Below, one piece after another: positions 7,040 to 12,981 of a DNA stretch of 12,981 bases (position 1 is its first letter; every line of letters starts with the position of its first letter). The stretch covers positions 1 through 12,981 of the forward strand of contig WFTU01000215.1 of assembly GCA_015485375.1 (NCBI GenBank), read 5' to 3'. The notes beneath the pieces were generated by a model. It saw nothing but the letters and a program-made list of their open reading frames with translations. It searched no databases and was not told the origin of the DNA. The position numbers and the translations under genes were made by a program. The DNA comes from Paracoccaceae bacterium (GTDB lineage Bacteria; Pseudomonadota; Alphaproteobacteria; Rhodobacterales; Rhodobacteraceae).

Positions 7040-7825
7040 TCAATGCGGCGAATGCAGGCGTTCGAGTTCCACCCGTTCATCAGCGTTCAGGTTTTCAAGA
7101 GCAACCACATACGTATGGATGCCGAACACCACCGCGCCGGATTGCGGCAACTTGCGCAAGGTTTGGCGTTCAACGCGCACAAACCCCGCGCCCTTCGTTT
7201 TCATCCGAAGCTCTCCCTCGCGGCGGGGCTGGTGTAGGTCAGGATCGTCATAAAGCAGAAAATTCGCTCGCCACAGCGGCTGTTCGGGCCGGATCGCCAT
7301 AAACATCCTCCCTACCCGTCTGGCCATGTCGGCATCGTATTCCTCCACGGTTCCATGAATACCGACCAGCCCGCGGCGGAATTTCTCGTCAAGCGTCCAG
7401 CTGGCGGGAAAGCACAGCACGGCGGCGGTAAGGGCAAACTCCTCCCGTTCTTCGAGGATCAACAGGTCCTCCTGAACCAGACGGGCCGCGGCAACGATCG
7501 GATCGTCAGCGGCTATTTCGACAGATACACCATCCGGCCGGACAACGCGGCTTTCGCTGACGTCATAACCTTCGCCCAGTTCCGCCAGCACCAGTTCCAG
7601 CAACTCCTGCCGGGCAGATCGGCTGTCAGGGTTCGCACGGAACACCTCCCGACGTTGCGTCGCGAGCAGGTGGTCGCGGTAGGCCATCTGTTCGGCAAAC
7701 ACCTCGTCGCGCAACAACCATTCGCCAGCCGGAACCGGCTGGATACCCGGCAAACGGCGGGTTTTCTCGGCCATCCAGGGAGTAAACGGCAGCTTTTTCT
7801 GACAAATTCTGGAAAAATCATTCAT
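7040..7825 (-). CDS. DUF3445 family protein (heme-dependent oxidative N-demethylase-like)
   Basis: Belongs to the DUF3445 family, whose characterised members are heme-dependent oxidative N-demethylases or subunits of dimethylamine monooxygenase; substrate and activity here are unknown. From ATG 7825 the protein has 261 residues. Recognisable family segments are KLPFTPWM near residue 11, LPGIQPVPAGEWLLRD (25-40), QEDLLILEE (118-126), FPASW (139-143), GIHGTVEEY (155-163), and the C-terminal RVERQTLRKLP (217-227) and FGIHTYVV (234-241). A longer frame to 7891 adds a leader, MIALAGLAIWDVW, that is not typical of the family, so the shorter start is preferred even though its ribosome site is weak. 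It is divergent from the hydrolase-OsmC gene and upstream of the peroxiredoxin. The electron-transfer partners of dimethylamine monooxygenase are not in this window. Confidence 0.82.
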   Translation of the reverse strand: MNDFSRICQKKLPFTPWMAEKTRRLPGIQPVPAGEWLLRDEVFAEQMAYRDHLLATQRREVFRANPDSRSARQELLELVLAELGEGYDVSESRVVRPDGVSVEIAADDPIVAAARLVQEDLLILEEREEFALTAAVLCFPASWTLDEKFRRGLVGIHGTVEEYDADMARRVGRMFMAIRPEQPLWRANFLLYDDPDLHQPRREGELRMKTKGAGFVRVERQTLRKLPQSGAVVFGIHTYVVALENLNADERVELERLHSPH

Positions 7826-7891
7826 GGTGCAGCCCGTTTTTCCATCTTCCGGCCACACGTCCCAAATGGCAAGCCCTGCCAAAGCGATCAT

Positions 7892-7979
7892 AAACCTTCA
7901 CGTTACTGTAATTCCCCACCCATCGGCTTGCGCTTTGTCGCACAGCCCCTAAATTCAGGGAAACGACAAAGGATTCCCC
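7892..7979. promoter_or_regulatory. Divergent promoter region of DUF3445 and hydrolase-OsmC genes
   Basis: For the plus-strand gene TTGCGC (7928-7933), a 16-nt spacer and TAAATT (7950-7955) make a plausible sigma-70 promoter, leaving a leader of about 18 nt that contains AAAGGA before the ATG at 7980. For the minus-strand gene no clear promoter is seen. A small perfect palindrome, TTAC-T-GTAA (7903-7911), lies on the DUF3445 side and could be a regulator site. Confidence 0.45.
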
Positions 7980-9197
7980 ATGCCGAGCGAAAAACTCACT
8001 TTCAAGGGCCACGCGGGCGACGAGCTTGCCGCCCTGTTCGACAAACCCGACGGACCGATCCTCGCCACCGCGATTTTCGCACATTGTTTCACCTGCTCCA
8101 AGGATATTCTGGCCGCCAAACGCATCTCGCAACGGCTTGCTTCGGTCGGCATCGGTGTTTTGCGTTTCGACTTTACCGGTCTTGGCCATTCGGAGGGCGA
8201 GTTTGCCAATACGAATTTCACCTCCAACGTCGAGGATTTGAAACTCGCCGCCGACCATTTGGCCTCGATTGGTCACCCTGTCGGCCTGCTGATTGGCCAC
8301 TCCCTTGGCGGGGCTGCTATCCTGAAGGTCGCCAGGGAAATCGACAGCGCCAAGGCGGTCGTCACTATCGGCGCGCCGTCCGACCCTGCCCATGTCGCCG
8401 CAAACTTCGGCTGTCACCTTGACGAGATCCGCGAGAAGGGAGAAGCCAGGGTCAGCCTCGCCGGACGCGGGTTTACCATCAGGAAAGAGTTCCTCGACGA
8501 TATTTCCAGAGTCGAGCTGGAACCGGCCATTCACGACATGAAAAAGGCGCTGCTGATCCTGCATTCGCCCGTCGACCAGACCGTGGGTATCGACAATGCC
8601 GCCGAGATTTTCATGGCCGCCCGTCATCCCAAAAGTTTCATCACGCTCGACAATGCCGACCACCTGCTGACCAAACCAGCCGACGCCGAATACGCTGCCA
8701 ATCTGATAGCCACATGGGCGAGTCGCTACCTGAACCTGCCCAAACCCGCTGCCCCGATCGGCGCGCCCGAAGGCATCGTGCGGGTATCCGAGGCAGATCC
8801 CGCGGGCTTCAAGCAGGACATCAGCGCCGGCCCCAAGCATCATCTGCTCGCCGACGAACCGGAGGCCTACGGCGGCGGCGACACCGGCCTTTCCCCCTAT
8901 CAACTGGTTTCGGCCGGTCTTGGCGCCTGCACCTCGATGACCATCCGTATGTATGCGCGGCGCAAGAAGTGGCCGCTGGAACATGTCAGTGTTGACGTCA
9001 CACACGACAAAATCCACGCAACCGACTGCGATCACTGCGCAGGTGGCGACCACAAGATCGACCAGTTCCGCCGCGTCATCACGCTGGAGGGCGAACTGGA
9101 CGACGCACAGATTGAACGGCTGATGCAGGTCGCGGACCGCTGCCCGGTTCATCGCACGCTGGAAGGCGAAATCGAGATTGTGACAACGCGGGCCTAG
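7980..9197 (+). CDS. Bifunctional alpha/beta-hydrolase and OsmC/Ohr-family fusion protein
   Basis: A 405-residue two-domain protein. Residues 1-250 are an alpha/beta-hydrolase: HCFTCSKD (35-42) at the oxyanion-hole position, RFDFTGLGHSEG (62-73), nucleophile Ser108 in GHSLGG, likely acid Asp199 in HSPVDQTV, and His228 in NADHLL. Residues about 265-405 are an OsmC domain with the two redox cysteines Cys317 (GLGACTSMTIRMYA) and Cys388 (ADRCPVHRTLEG), the pair that reduces peroxides in OsmC/Ohr proteins. An extra C-x2-C pair, Cys350/Cys353, lies in TDCDHCAGG. This fusion is known in many proteobacteria; hydrolysis of an acyl or ester substrate coupled to thiol peroxidase activity is only inferred. 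AAAGGA lies 6 nt before the ATG. No clear terminator follows. A diverged piece of the same gene tail is found 1.1 kb downstream. Confidence 0.93.
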   Translation: MPSEKLTFKGHAGDELAALFDKPDGPILATAIFAHCFTCSKDILAAKRISQRLASVGIGVLRFDFTGLGHSEGEFANTNFTSNVEDLKLAADHLASIGHPVGLLIGHSLGGAAILKVAREIDSAKAVVTIGAPSDPAHVAANFGCHLDEIREKGEARVSLAGRGFTIRKEFLDDISRVELEPAIHDMKKALLILHSPVDQTVGIDNAAEIFMAARHPKSFITLDNADHLLTKPADAEYAANLIATWASRYLNLPKPAAPIGAPEGIVRVSEADPAGFKQDISAGPKHHLLADEPEAYGGGDTGLSPYQLVSAGLGACTSMTIRMYARRKKWPLEHVSVDVTHDKIHATDCDHCAGGDHKIDQFRRVITLEGELDDAQIERLMQVADRCPVHRTLEGEIEIVTTRA

Positions 9198-9365
9198 TGG
9201 CCGTCAGGCGGGAAATGTCTTCCTGTCATGAAACATTCATCCACTTGCCAAATTTTCGCCACATTCTTCCTTCGATATACCCACAAGTGTATTTCACGTG
9301 GATGATTCGCCGAACATCGCGCCTTGAATATACCAACGTGATGTTAGAACCTGACGGAGCATGCT
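9198..9365 (+). promoter_or_regulatory. Leader region upstream of the Asp-rich protein gene
   Basis: This 168-nt spacer is more AT-rich than its surroundings. It contains a perfect 5-3-5 palindrome, ATGAA-ACA-TTCAT (9228-9240), the core CACGTG (9297-9302), and GGAG (9356-9359), which serves the GTG start at 9366. No consensus promoter with proper spacing was found; TTGAAT at 9324 is followed by TTAGAA at only about 14 nt. A two-codon frame ATG-CTG-TGA (9361-9369) overlaps the GTG start. Confidence 0.3.
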
Positions 9366-10091
9366 GTGAAAAAGTTAAGCGATTTTCGGAAAGACAAATC
9401 CGGGGCGATTTCCGTCCCGTACCTTATTATGCTGTTTGGCGTCCTGATGCTCCTGCCGTCGATCATGTCTCTCGTCTATCAGGGTGTTGCTAACGCCGCG
9501 AGCGAGATCAACGTATCGCTCAATACACGCGTTCCGATTACCGCCCGCTTCGGAAATATGATCGGAAACTGTGATCAGGGCAGCCCCGGTTATCCCGATA
9601 GCGGTGATGACGACGGAGATGGCGAAGACGATCACGACGACGATTATGACGGCGATGGCAACGACGATCACGATGGCAGCGATGACCGTGACGGTGATGG
9701 CAACGACGATCACGATAGCGATAGTGATCGCGACGGAGATGGCGAAGACGATCACGATAACAGCGACGACCGTGACGGTGACGGCGAAGATGATCACGAT
9801 AGCGATCGCGACGACGACGGCAACGACGATCACGACGATGATCGTGATGGCGATGGCAACGACGATCACGACGGTAGCGATGACCGTGACGGTGATGGAA
9901 ACGACGATCACGATAGCGATAGTGAACGCGATGGTGACAGCAAAGACGACAGCGACTCCAGCCAGGGCGGATGCGTTGGTGGCGGCACTGAAGGCGATAG
10001 CGATAGCAGCGATGGCGATGGCGAAAGCCACGATGATGGTGAAGATAGCCACGACGGCGATGAATCACATGGCGATCGTAGCGACGACTAA
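9366..10091 (+). CDS. Membrane-anchored Asp-rich repeat protein of unknown function
   Basis: Not recognised as a named family. It has 241 residues from GTG 9366, with GGAG 6 nt upstream. Residues 1-13 are basic (MKKLSDFRKDKSG), and residues about 14-38 form one hydrophobic helix. The junction SGAISVPYLIMLFGVL resembles the start of TadE/TadG-like and Flp-type pilin proteins, although Pro replaces the usual Glu at position +5. Residues 80-197 are built from eight DDHD-containing units of 12-14 residues (pattern DRDGDGxDDHD) and are about half Asp. Such DxDxD spacing is typical of calcium-binding loops. Cys69 and Cys203 bracket the repeats, and a looser Ser/Asp/Gly tail follows. The likely topology is a short cytoplasmic N-terminus, one helix, and an acidic domain outside. 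It has its own terminator and no same-strand partner. Secretion and calcium binding are inferred. Confidence 0.8.
   Translation: MKKLSDFRKDKSGAISVPYLIMLFGVLMLLPSIMSLVYQGVANAASEINVSLNTRVPITARFGNMIGNCDQGSPGYPDSGDDDGDGEDDHDDDYDGDGNDDHDGSDDRDGDGNDDHDSDSDRDGDGEDDHDNSDDRDGDGEDDHDSDRDDDGNDDHDDDRDGDGNDDHDGSDDRDGDGNDDHDSDSERDGDSKDDSDSSQGGCVGGGTEGDSDSSDGDGESHDDGEDSHDGDESHGDRSDD
9603..9956 (+). repeat. Tandem coding repeats (36/42-nt units) in the Asp-rich gene
   Basis: The DNA repeats the phrase (G/A)ACGATCACGA eight times at 36- or 42-nt spacing, always in frame with the protein. Units vary in synonymous and Ser/Gly/Asn positions, so they are not freshly copied. A larger copy is also visible: the segment from 9657 to about 9738 recurs at 9855 to about 9936, 198 nt on, with only scattered changes. 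Unit-number change by slippage or unequal crossover is likely. Confidence 0.85.
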
Positions 10092-10117
10092 AGCTTTCAC
10101 GCCAGTCACATAACCGA

Positions 10118-10152
10118 AACGAGGGCTTCCATCCGGAGGCCCTCGTTTTTTT
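10118..10152 (+). terminator. Intrinsic terminator of the Asp-rich gene
   Basis: AACGAGGGC (10118-10126) pairs with GCCCTCGTT (10139-10147), and the stem extends inward through TTCC/GGAG (one G-U pair) to loop ATCC, followed by a run of seven T (10146-10152). It is a strong factor-independent terminator 27 nt after the stop codon. Confidence 0.92.
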
Positions 10153-10221
10153 AAGTTCGGCGGGAAACCGACGTCCGTTCCGGCGCGGCACGGGCCGACC
10201 CGGTCAGCTGTTTCTCCACAT

Positions 10222-10314
10222 TTGTGCACACCAGATGGTATCCGCAATGTCGACCAAATTCTTCGTGTCATCACACTGGAAGGCGAAATCGAGATCGTGA
10301 CAATACAGTCCTAA
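10222..10314 (+). pseudogene. Remnant of an OsmC-domain gene tail
   Basis: Reading in frame up to TAA 10312-10314, the sequence gives VDQILRVITLEGE followed by IEIVTIQS and stop. The intact OsmC domain upstream ends IDQFRRVITLEGE, then 25 residues, then IEIVTTRA and stop. By eye, 10249-10323 matches 9057-9095 joined to 9171-9206 at about 59 of 75 bases, including TGxCCGTCA beyond the stop codon. The 75-nt gap lies exactly between two near-copies of CTGGAAGGCGAA in the intact gene, so it is an in-frame slippage deletion that removed the second redox cysteine. Farther 5' only weak protein-level similarity (HLCTPDGIRN) is left. It is non-functional. The last four codons of the glycosyltransferase gene overlap its end on the other strand. 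Confidence 0.7.
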
Positions 10315-11315
10315 TGTCCGTCAACGGTCGCGTAAAACGGTTTAAGGTCCTGAAACAGCGATTGCGCGTAGCCGATTGCCAGACATCCTCGCTGGAGACC
10401 GCGCGCGATCAGCTTCACACCTTTTTCCTCGTTCATCATCAAAACGAGGCTGCCGACGAGAAAATAGGCGAGGGAGTGGTAAGCCCACTTAACAGCCAAA
10501 AACAGATTATACAGCCGCCCCAATACCGGCCCCTTCAAGCGAATATTTATCCTGCCGAAGTTGTGCATATAGTGGATACTGCGTGCAGCTTTTGCTTTGA
10601 ATGTCGCCCTCTCCGGCAGCACATCCTCCTCGCACGCGGCTTCCTGCACCCAGACAATATTCACACCCGCTTTGCGCAGCCGAAGGGCAAAATCCGTATC
10701 CTCGCCGCCGGACATGTTGAAAACTTCATCAAAGCGAAATCCCAATCCCTCTTTCGCAAGAACATCCCGTTTCACAAACAGGTTTCCTGTAGTGATGTTC
10801 CAAACCTGCGTGCCGGTTTCCACATGAATATTCACCGGACCCGGATACCATTTGGTTGCGTCGGGTGGATCATATCGCTGAACCGGCCCGGAAAAAACGC
10901 GCGCCTCGGAAAATCGTTGAACCGCGTCACACATTGCCAACAACCATCCCGGATCCACACGCTCGTCATCATCTATGAAACCAATCCAGTCCGCTCCGGT
11001 ATCGAGCGCTCTCTCGATGACCGCATTCCGGGCAATTGCCAGTCCGGAACGCGGCTCGTGATGATATGCAATATCCAGCTCCCCGGAGAATTTTTCGACG
11101 ACTTTGCCGGATAGGGTAAGCGGTCCGTTTTCCACGATCACGACCCGTAGGCTGCTATTTTCGGGTTTTCCCAGACCAGCCAGCGTTTCCAGCAGCGTCG
11201 CAAGCATTTTCGGGCGCTCCCTCGTACAAATTGCGACCACTATCAACAATTTCTCGCTTTTTATAGACACAAGGGTTACCACTTTGCTATGAAGGCGTAA
11301 GTAACTAATACCCAC
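10311..11315 (-). CDS. Glycosyltransferase family 2 protein
   Basis: Transfers a sugar from a nucleotide-sugar to an unknown acceptor, probably at the inner face of the membrane for surface polysaccharide. The frame has 334 residues. GT2 marks are VAICTRERPKML (27-38), VENG (61-64), GLAIARNAVIERAL (91-104), the metal/sugar DDD at 115-117 in GFIDDDERVDPGW, and GGEDTDFALRLRKAG (203-217). A hydrophobic stretch, about 268-294, is probably one or two membrane segments. The start is uncertain: GTG 11315 has no ribosome site and overlaps the promoter of the divergent small gene, so GTG 11270 or a TTG near 11249 may be the real one. Base composition looks less GC-rich than parE or glnA. No other polysaccharide genes are adjacent. 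The 3' end runs into the OsmC remnant. Confidence 0.85.
   Translation of the reverse strand: MGISYLRLHSKVVTLVSIKSEKLLIVVAICTRERPKMLATLLETLAGLGKPENSSLRVVIVENGPLTLSGKVVEKFSGELDIAYHHEPRSGLAIARNAVIERALDTGADWIGFIDDDERVDPGWLLAMCDAVQRFSEARVFSGPVQRYDPPDATKWYPGPVNIHVETGTQVWNITTGNLFVKRDVLAKEGLGFRFDEVFNMSGGEDTDFALRLRKAGVNIVWVQEAACEEDVLPERATFKAKAARSIHYMHNFGRINIRLKGPVLGRLYNLFLAVKWAYHSLAYFLVGSLVLMMNEEKGVKLIARGLQRGCLAIGYAQSLFQDLKPFYATVDGH
11284..11311 (+). promoter_or_regulatory. Promoter candidate for the small membrane protein gene
   Basis: TTGCTA (11284-11289), a 16-nt spacer and TAATAC (11306-11311) give a fair sigma-70 match immediately before the ribosome site AAGGAG. It lies inside the extreme 5' end of the longest glycosyltransferase frame, which supports a later start for that gene. 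Confidence 0.45.
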
Positions 11316-11330
11316 CCGAAGGAGATTACA

Positions 11331-11540
11331 ATGATCAAAGTTATCCGCCTCGCTCTAGCAGGGGTGTTCGCATCCGGGGCAGCTATCGCGGGCACCACAG
11401 CCTATATGTCCCAATCGGCTCCGGTCGAAATGGGCGAATCTTCGGCAATGGCCGCAAGCGCAGCTTGGCTCATTCCGCTTATAGCCATGGCCCTCATTGT
11501 GCTGGCCGCGGGCGGATACCGCGGTTCCAACTACGAATAA
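11331..11540 (+). CDS. Small membrane protein of unknown function
   Basis: 69 residues, with AAGGAG 7 nt before the ATG, which gives strong support for translation. Residues 1-21 (MIKVIRLALAGVFASGAAIA) look like a signal peptide or first helix. Residues about 45-61 (AWLIPLIAMALIVLAAG) form a second helix, followed by a short polar tail, GGYRGSNYE. The middle (YMSQSAPVEMGESSAMAAS) is short and probably periplasmic. If the first segment is cleaved, the mature protein would be a roughly 48-residue single-helix peptide. No family name is recognised. It has its own promoter candidate and a perfect terminator 30 nt downstream, so it is an independent unit between a glycosyltransferase and parE. Confidence 0.75.
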   Translation: MIKVIRLALAGVFASGAAIAGTTAYMSQSAPVEMGESSAMAASAAWLIPLIAMALIVLAAGGYRGSNYE

Positions 11541-11569
11541 TCGCTTTCGCCAGGCAGGAAATACCGTTG

Positions 11570-11596
11570 ACGCCGCGCCACCAGCGCGGCGTTTTC
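11570..11596 (+). terminator. Intrinsic terminator after the small membrane protein gene
   Basis: ACGCCGCGC (11570-11578) pairs perfectly with GCGCGGCGT (11584-11592) around loop CACCA and is followed by TTTTC. It separates the small gene from parE. Confidence 0.88.
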
Positions 11597-11612
11597 TGTT
11601 GGGCACAACATA

Positions 11613-11642
11613 TTGTCGCCGCCCCCTCCTTTCTGCCATAAT
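11613..11642 (+). promoter_or_regulatory. Probable parE promoter
   Basis: TTGTCG (11613-11618), an 18-nt spacer and CATAAT (11637-11642) make a reasonable sigma-70 promoter between the preceding terminator and the parE start, giving an untranslated leader of about 30 nt. Confidence 0.5.
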
Positions 11643-11680
11643 GTAGAGAACAACGAGCAGAACAGAATCGGGCACCTTAT

Positions 11681-12981
11681 ATGAGCAACGCTTCCGACAG
11701 CGACCTTTTTAACGACTCTCCATCCGACTATGACGCTTCCTCCATCGAGGTGCTCGAAGGGCTGGAACCGGTTCGCAAACGTCCCGGCATGTATATCGGT
11801 GGTACGGATGAACGCGCGCTGCATCATCTGGTGGCCGAGGTGCTGGACAACTCCATGGACGAGGCCGTCGCCGGTCATGCCAACCGGATCGAGGTGGAAC
11901 TGCGTGCCGATTGCTCCGTGGCGATCACCGACAACGGACGCGGGATTCCGGTAGATCCGCATCCGAAATTTCCGGACAAATCCGCACTGGAGGTTATTCT
12001 TTGCACGCTGCACGCGGGCGGGAAGTTCGGTGGCAAGGCCTACCAGACGTCGGGCGGTTTGCATGGTGTCGGCGTGTCGGTGGTCAATGCCCTGTCCGAT
12101 TTTGTCGAAGTCGAGGTTGCACGCAACAAGCAGCTTTACCGGCAGACATTCTCGCGCGGTATTCCGCAAGGGCCGGTGGAACAACTCGGAGCAGTCCAGA
12201 ACCGGCGCGGCACCACGATCACCTTTCATCCGGATGCGGAGATATTCGGCGCAAAACTCCGGTTCAAACCCGCGCGTTTGCTGAAAATGGTGCGCTCCAA
12301 GGCCTATCTGTTTTCAGGCGTGGAAATACGCTGGAAATGTGCGCCCGAAGTTATCGGCGCCGGCGATGAAACCCCGACCAGCGCCACCTTCCATTTTCCC
12401 GGCGGACTGGCCGATTATCTGAACGAAACGCTCGAGGGGCAGGCCACATACGCCGACAAACCCTTTGCCGGAACTGTTGATTTTTCGGAACGTTTCGGTG
12501 GTGATACCGTCGGCAAGGTCGAGTGGGCGATCAACTGGACCCCTGCCCGTGATGGCTTTATCTCCTCCTACTGCAACACTGTTCCCACGCCCGAAGGCGG
12601 CACGCATGAAAGCGGGTTCTGGGCGGCCATCCTTAAAGGGATCCGCGCCTACGGCGAGCTGGTCAGCAATCGCAAGGCTGCGCAAATCACGCGGGAGGAT
12701 CTGACGGCCGGCGGCTGCGCCATGATCTCGGTCTTCATTCGCGAGCCGGAGTTCGTTGGCCAGACCAAGGACCGGCTTGCCACAACAGAAGCGGCGCGGC
12801 TGGTGGAAAACGCCGTGCGCGACCATTTCGACAACTGGCTGGCGGCAGACACCAAATCGGCGGGCGCGATCCTTGATTATCTGGTGCTGCGCTCCGAGGA
12901 ACGCCTGCGCCGGCGTGCCGAAAAGGAAACACAGCGCAAGTCGGCAACCAAGAAGCTGCGCCTGCCCGGCAAGCTTGCCGA
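11681..12981 (+). CDS. parE: DNA topoisomerase IV subunit B (N-terminal part, cut by window end)
   Basis: ATPase subunit of topoisomerase IV, which separates linked daughter chromosomes together with ParC. 433 codons are present, and the frame is open to the window end. Residues about 20-240 form the GHKL ATPase domain: VLEGLEPVRKRPGMYIGG (24-41), EVLDNSMDEA with Mg-binding Asn57, TDNGRGIP (83-90), and TSGGLHGVGVSVVNAL (123-138). The transducer domain follows to about residue 400, with QTKDRL and the closing KKLRLPGKLA, so the TOPRIM domain should begin just beyond the edge. The KFPDKSALEVILCTLHAGGK segment and overall pattern fit ParE better than GyrB. ATG 11681 has only a weak GGG ribosome site; the Asp/Ser-rich first 18 residues are not conserved, so a slightly different start is possible. 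Confidence 0.95.
   Translation, partial: MSNASDSDLFNDSPSDYDASSIEVLEGLEPVRKRPGMYIGGTDERALHHLVAEVLDNSMDEAVAGHANRIEVELRADCSVAITDNGRGIPVDPHPKFPDKSALEVILCTLHAGGKFGGKAYQTSGGLHGVGVSVVNALSDFVEVEVARNKQLYRQTFSRGIPQGPVEQLGAVQNRRGTTITFHPDAEIFGAKLRFKPARLLKMVRSKAYLFSGVEIRWKCAPEVIGAGDETPTSATFHFPGGLADYLNETLEGQATYADKPFAGTVDFSERFGGDTVGKVEWAINWTPARDGFISSYCNTVPTPEGGTHESGFWAAILKGIRAYGELVSNRKAAQITREDLTAGGCAMISVFIREPEFVGQTKDRLATTEAARLVENAVRDHFDNWLAADTKSAGAILDYLVLRSEERLRRRAEKETQRKSATKKLRLPGKLA

Noticed and set aside
7818..9152. A 444-residue minus-strand open frame opposite the hydrolase-OsmC gene
   Set aside because: Overlaps a gene with two complete active sites; no ribosome site or recognisable motif.
9603..9956. 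Regular repeats that could suggest a CRISPR array
   Set aside because: Unit length of 36 or 42 nt is fully in frame with an open gene, there are no unique spacers, and the repeats are degenerate at synonymous sites.
9375..10052. A 225-residue minus-strand open frame made almost entirely of Val, Ile and Ala
   Set aside because: It is the complement of the GAT/GAC repeats of the Asp-rich gene (ATC/GTC codons). It has no ribosome site, and its length follows from the repeat composition.
10224..11114. A 296-residue plus-strand open frame opposite the glycosyltransferase
   Set aside because: The minus-strand frame has clear GT2 motifs; the plus-strand product has none and starts inside the OsmC remnant.

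Overview
The window reads as chromosomal DNA of an alphaproteobacterium, most likely a member of Rhodobacterales (roseobacter-like). This rests on protein character and gene neighbourhoods: clpX/clpP/tig, nnrE beside glnB-glnA, a 208-residue 1-Cys peroxiredoxin, an alpha/beta-hydrolase fused to OsmC, and an alphaproteobacterial-type parE. No taxonomic marker was searched. Nearly all of the sequence is coding, and no gene-free stretch exceeds 300 bases.

Layout. Bases 1-2613 (minus strand) hold a protein-quality-control block in transcription order tig, clpP, clpX (truncated by the window edge). A strong terminator follows tig, so clpP-clpX probably has its own promoter. tRNA-Leu(UAG) lies 38 nt upstream of tig on the same strand. 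Bases 2820-4345 (minus) hold the NAD(P)HX repair pair as two separate genes, nnrE then nnrD, joined by an ATGA overlap. Divergent from them is the glnB-glnA operon (4499-6267), which ends in a strong terminator. Bases 6332-7825 (minus) carry a 1-Cys peroxiredoxin and a DUF3445 (heme-dependent N-demethylase-like) protein. Divergent from these is the hydrolase-OsmC fusion (7980-9197).

Bases 9198-10310 are the least ordinary part. They hold a GTG-started, membrane-anchored protein made largely of Asp-rich DGDGxDDHD repeats, its terminator, and then a degraded copy of the OsmC gene tail. The Asp-rich gene is therefore flanked by an intact OsmC 3' end on the left and a diverged, internally deleted copy on the right. 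This suggests insertion, or duplication followed by decay. After it come a family 2 glycosyltransferase (minus), a small two-helix membrane protein (plus), and parE (plus, cut by the window end).

How the genes work together: tig/ClpXP cover folding and proteolysis, NnrE/NnrD repair damaged nicotinamide cofactors, and GlnB/GlnA control and carry out ammonium assimilation. The peroxiredoxin and OsmC domain handle peroxides, and ParE is half of topoisomerase IV. The Asp-rich protein, the small membrane protein and the glycosyltransferase have no assignable pathway here. No CRISPR array, transposase, integrase or complete new multi-gene system is visible. The Asp-rich insertion is the best candidate for something undescribed.
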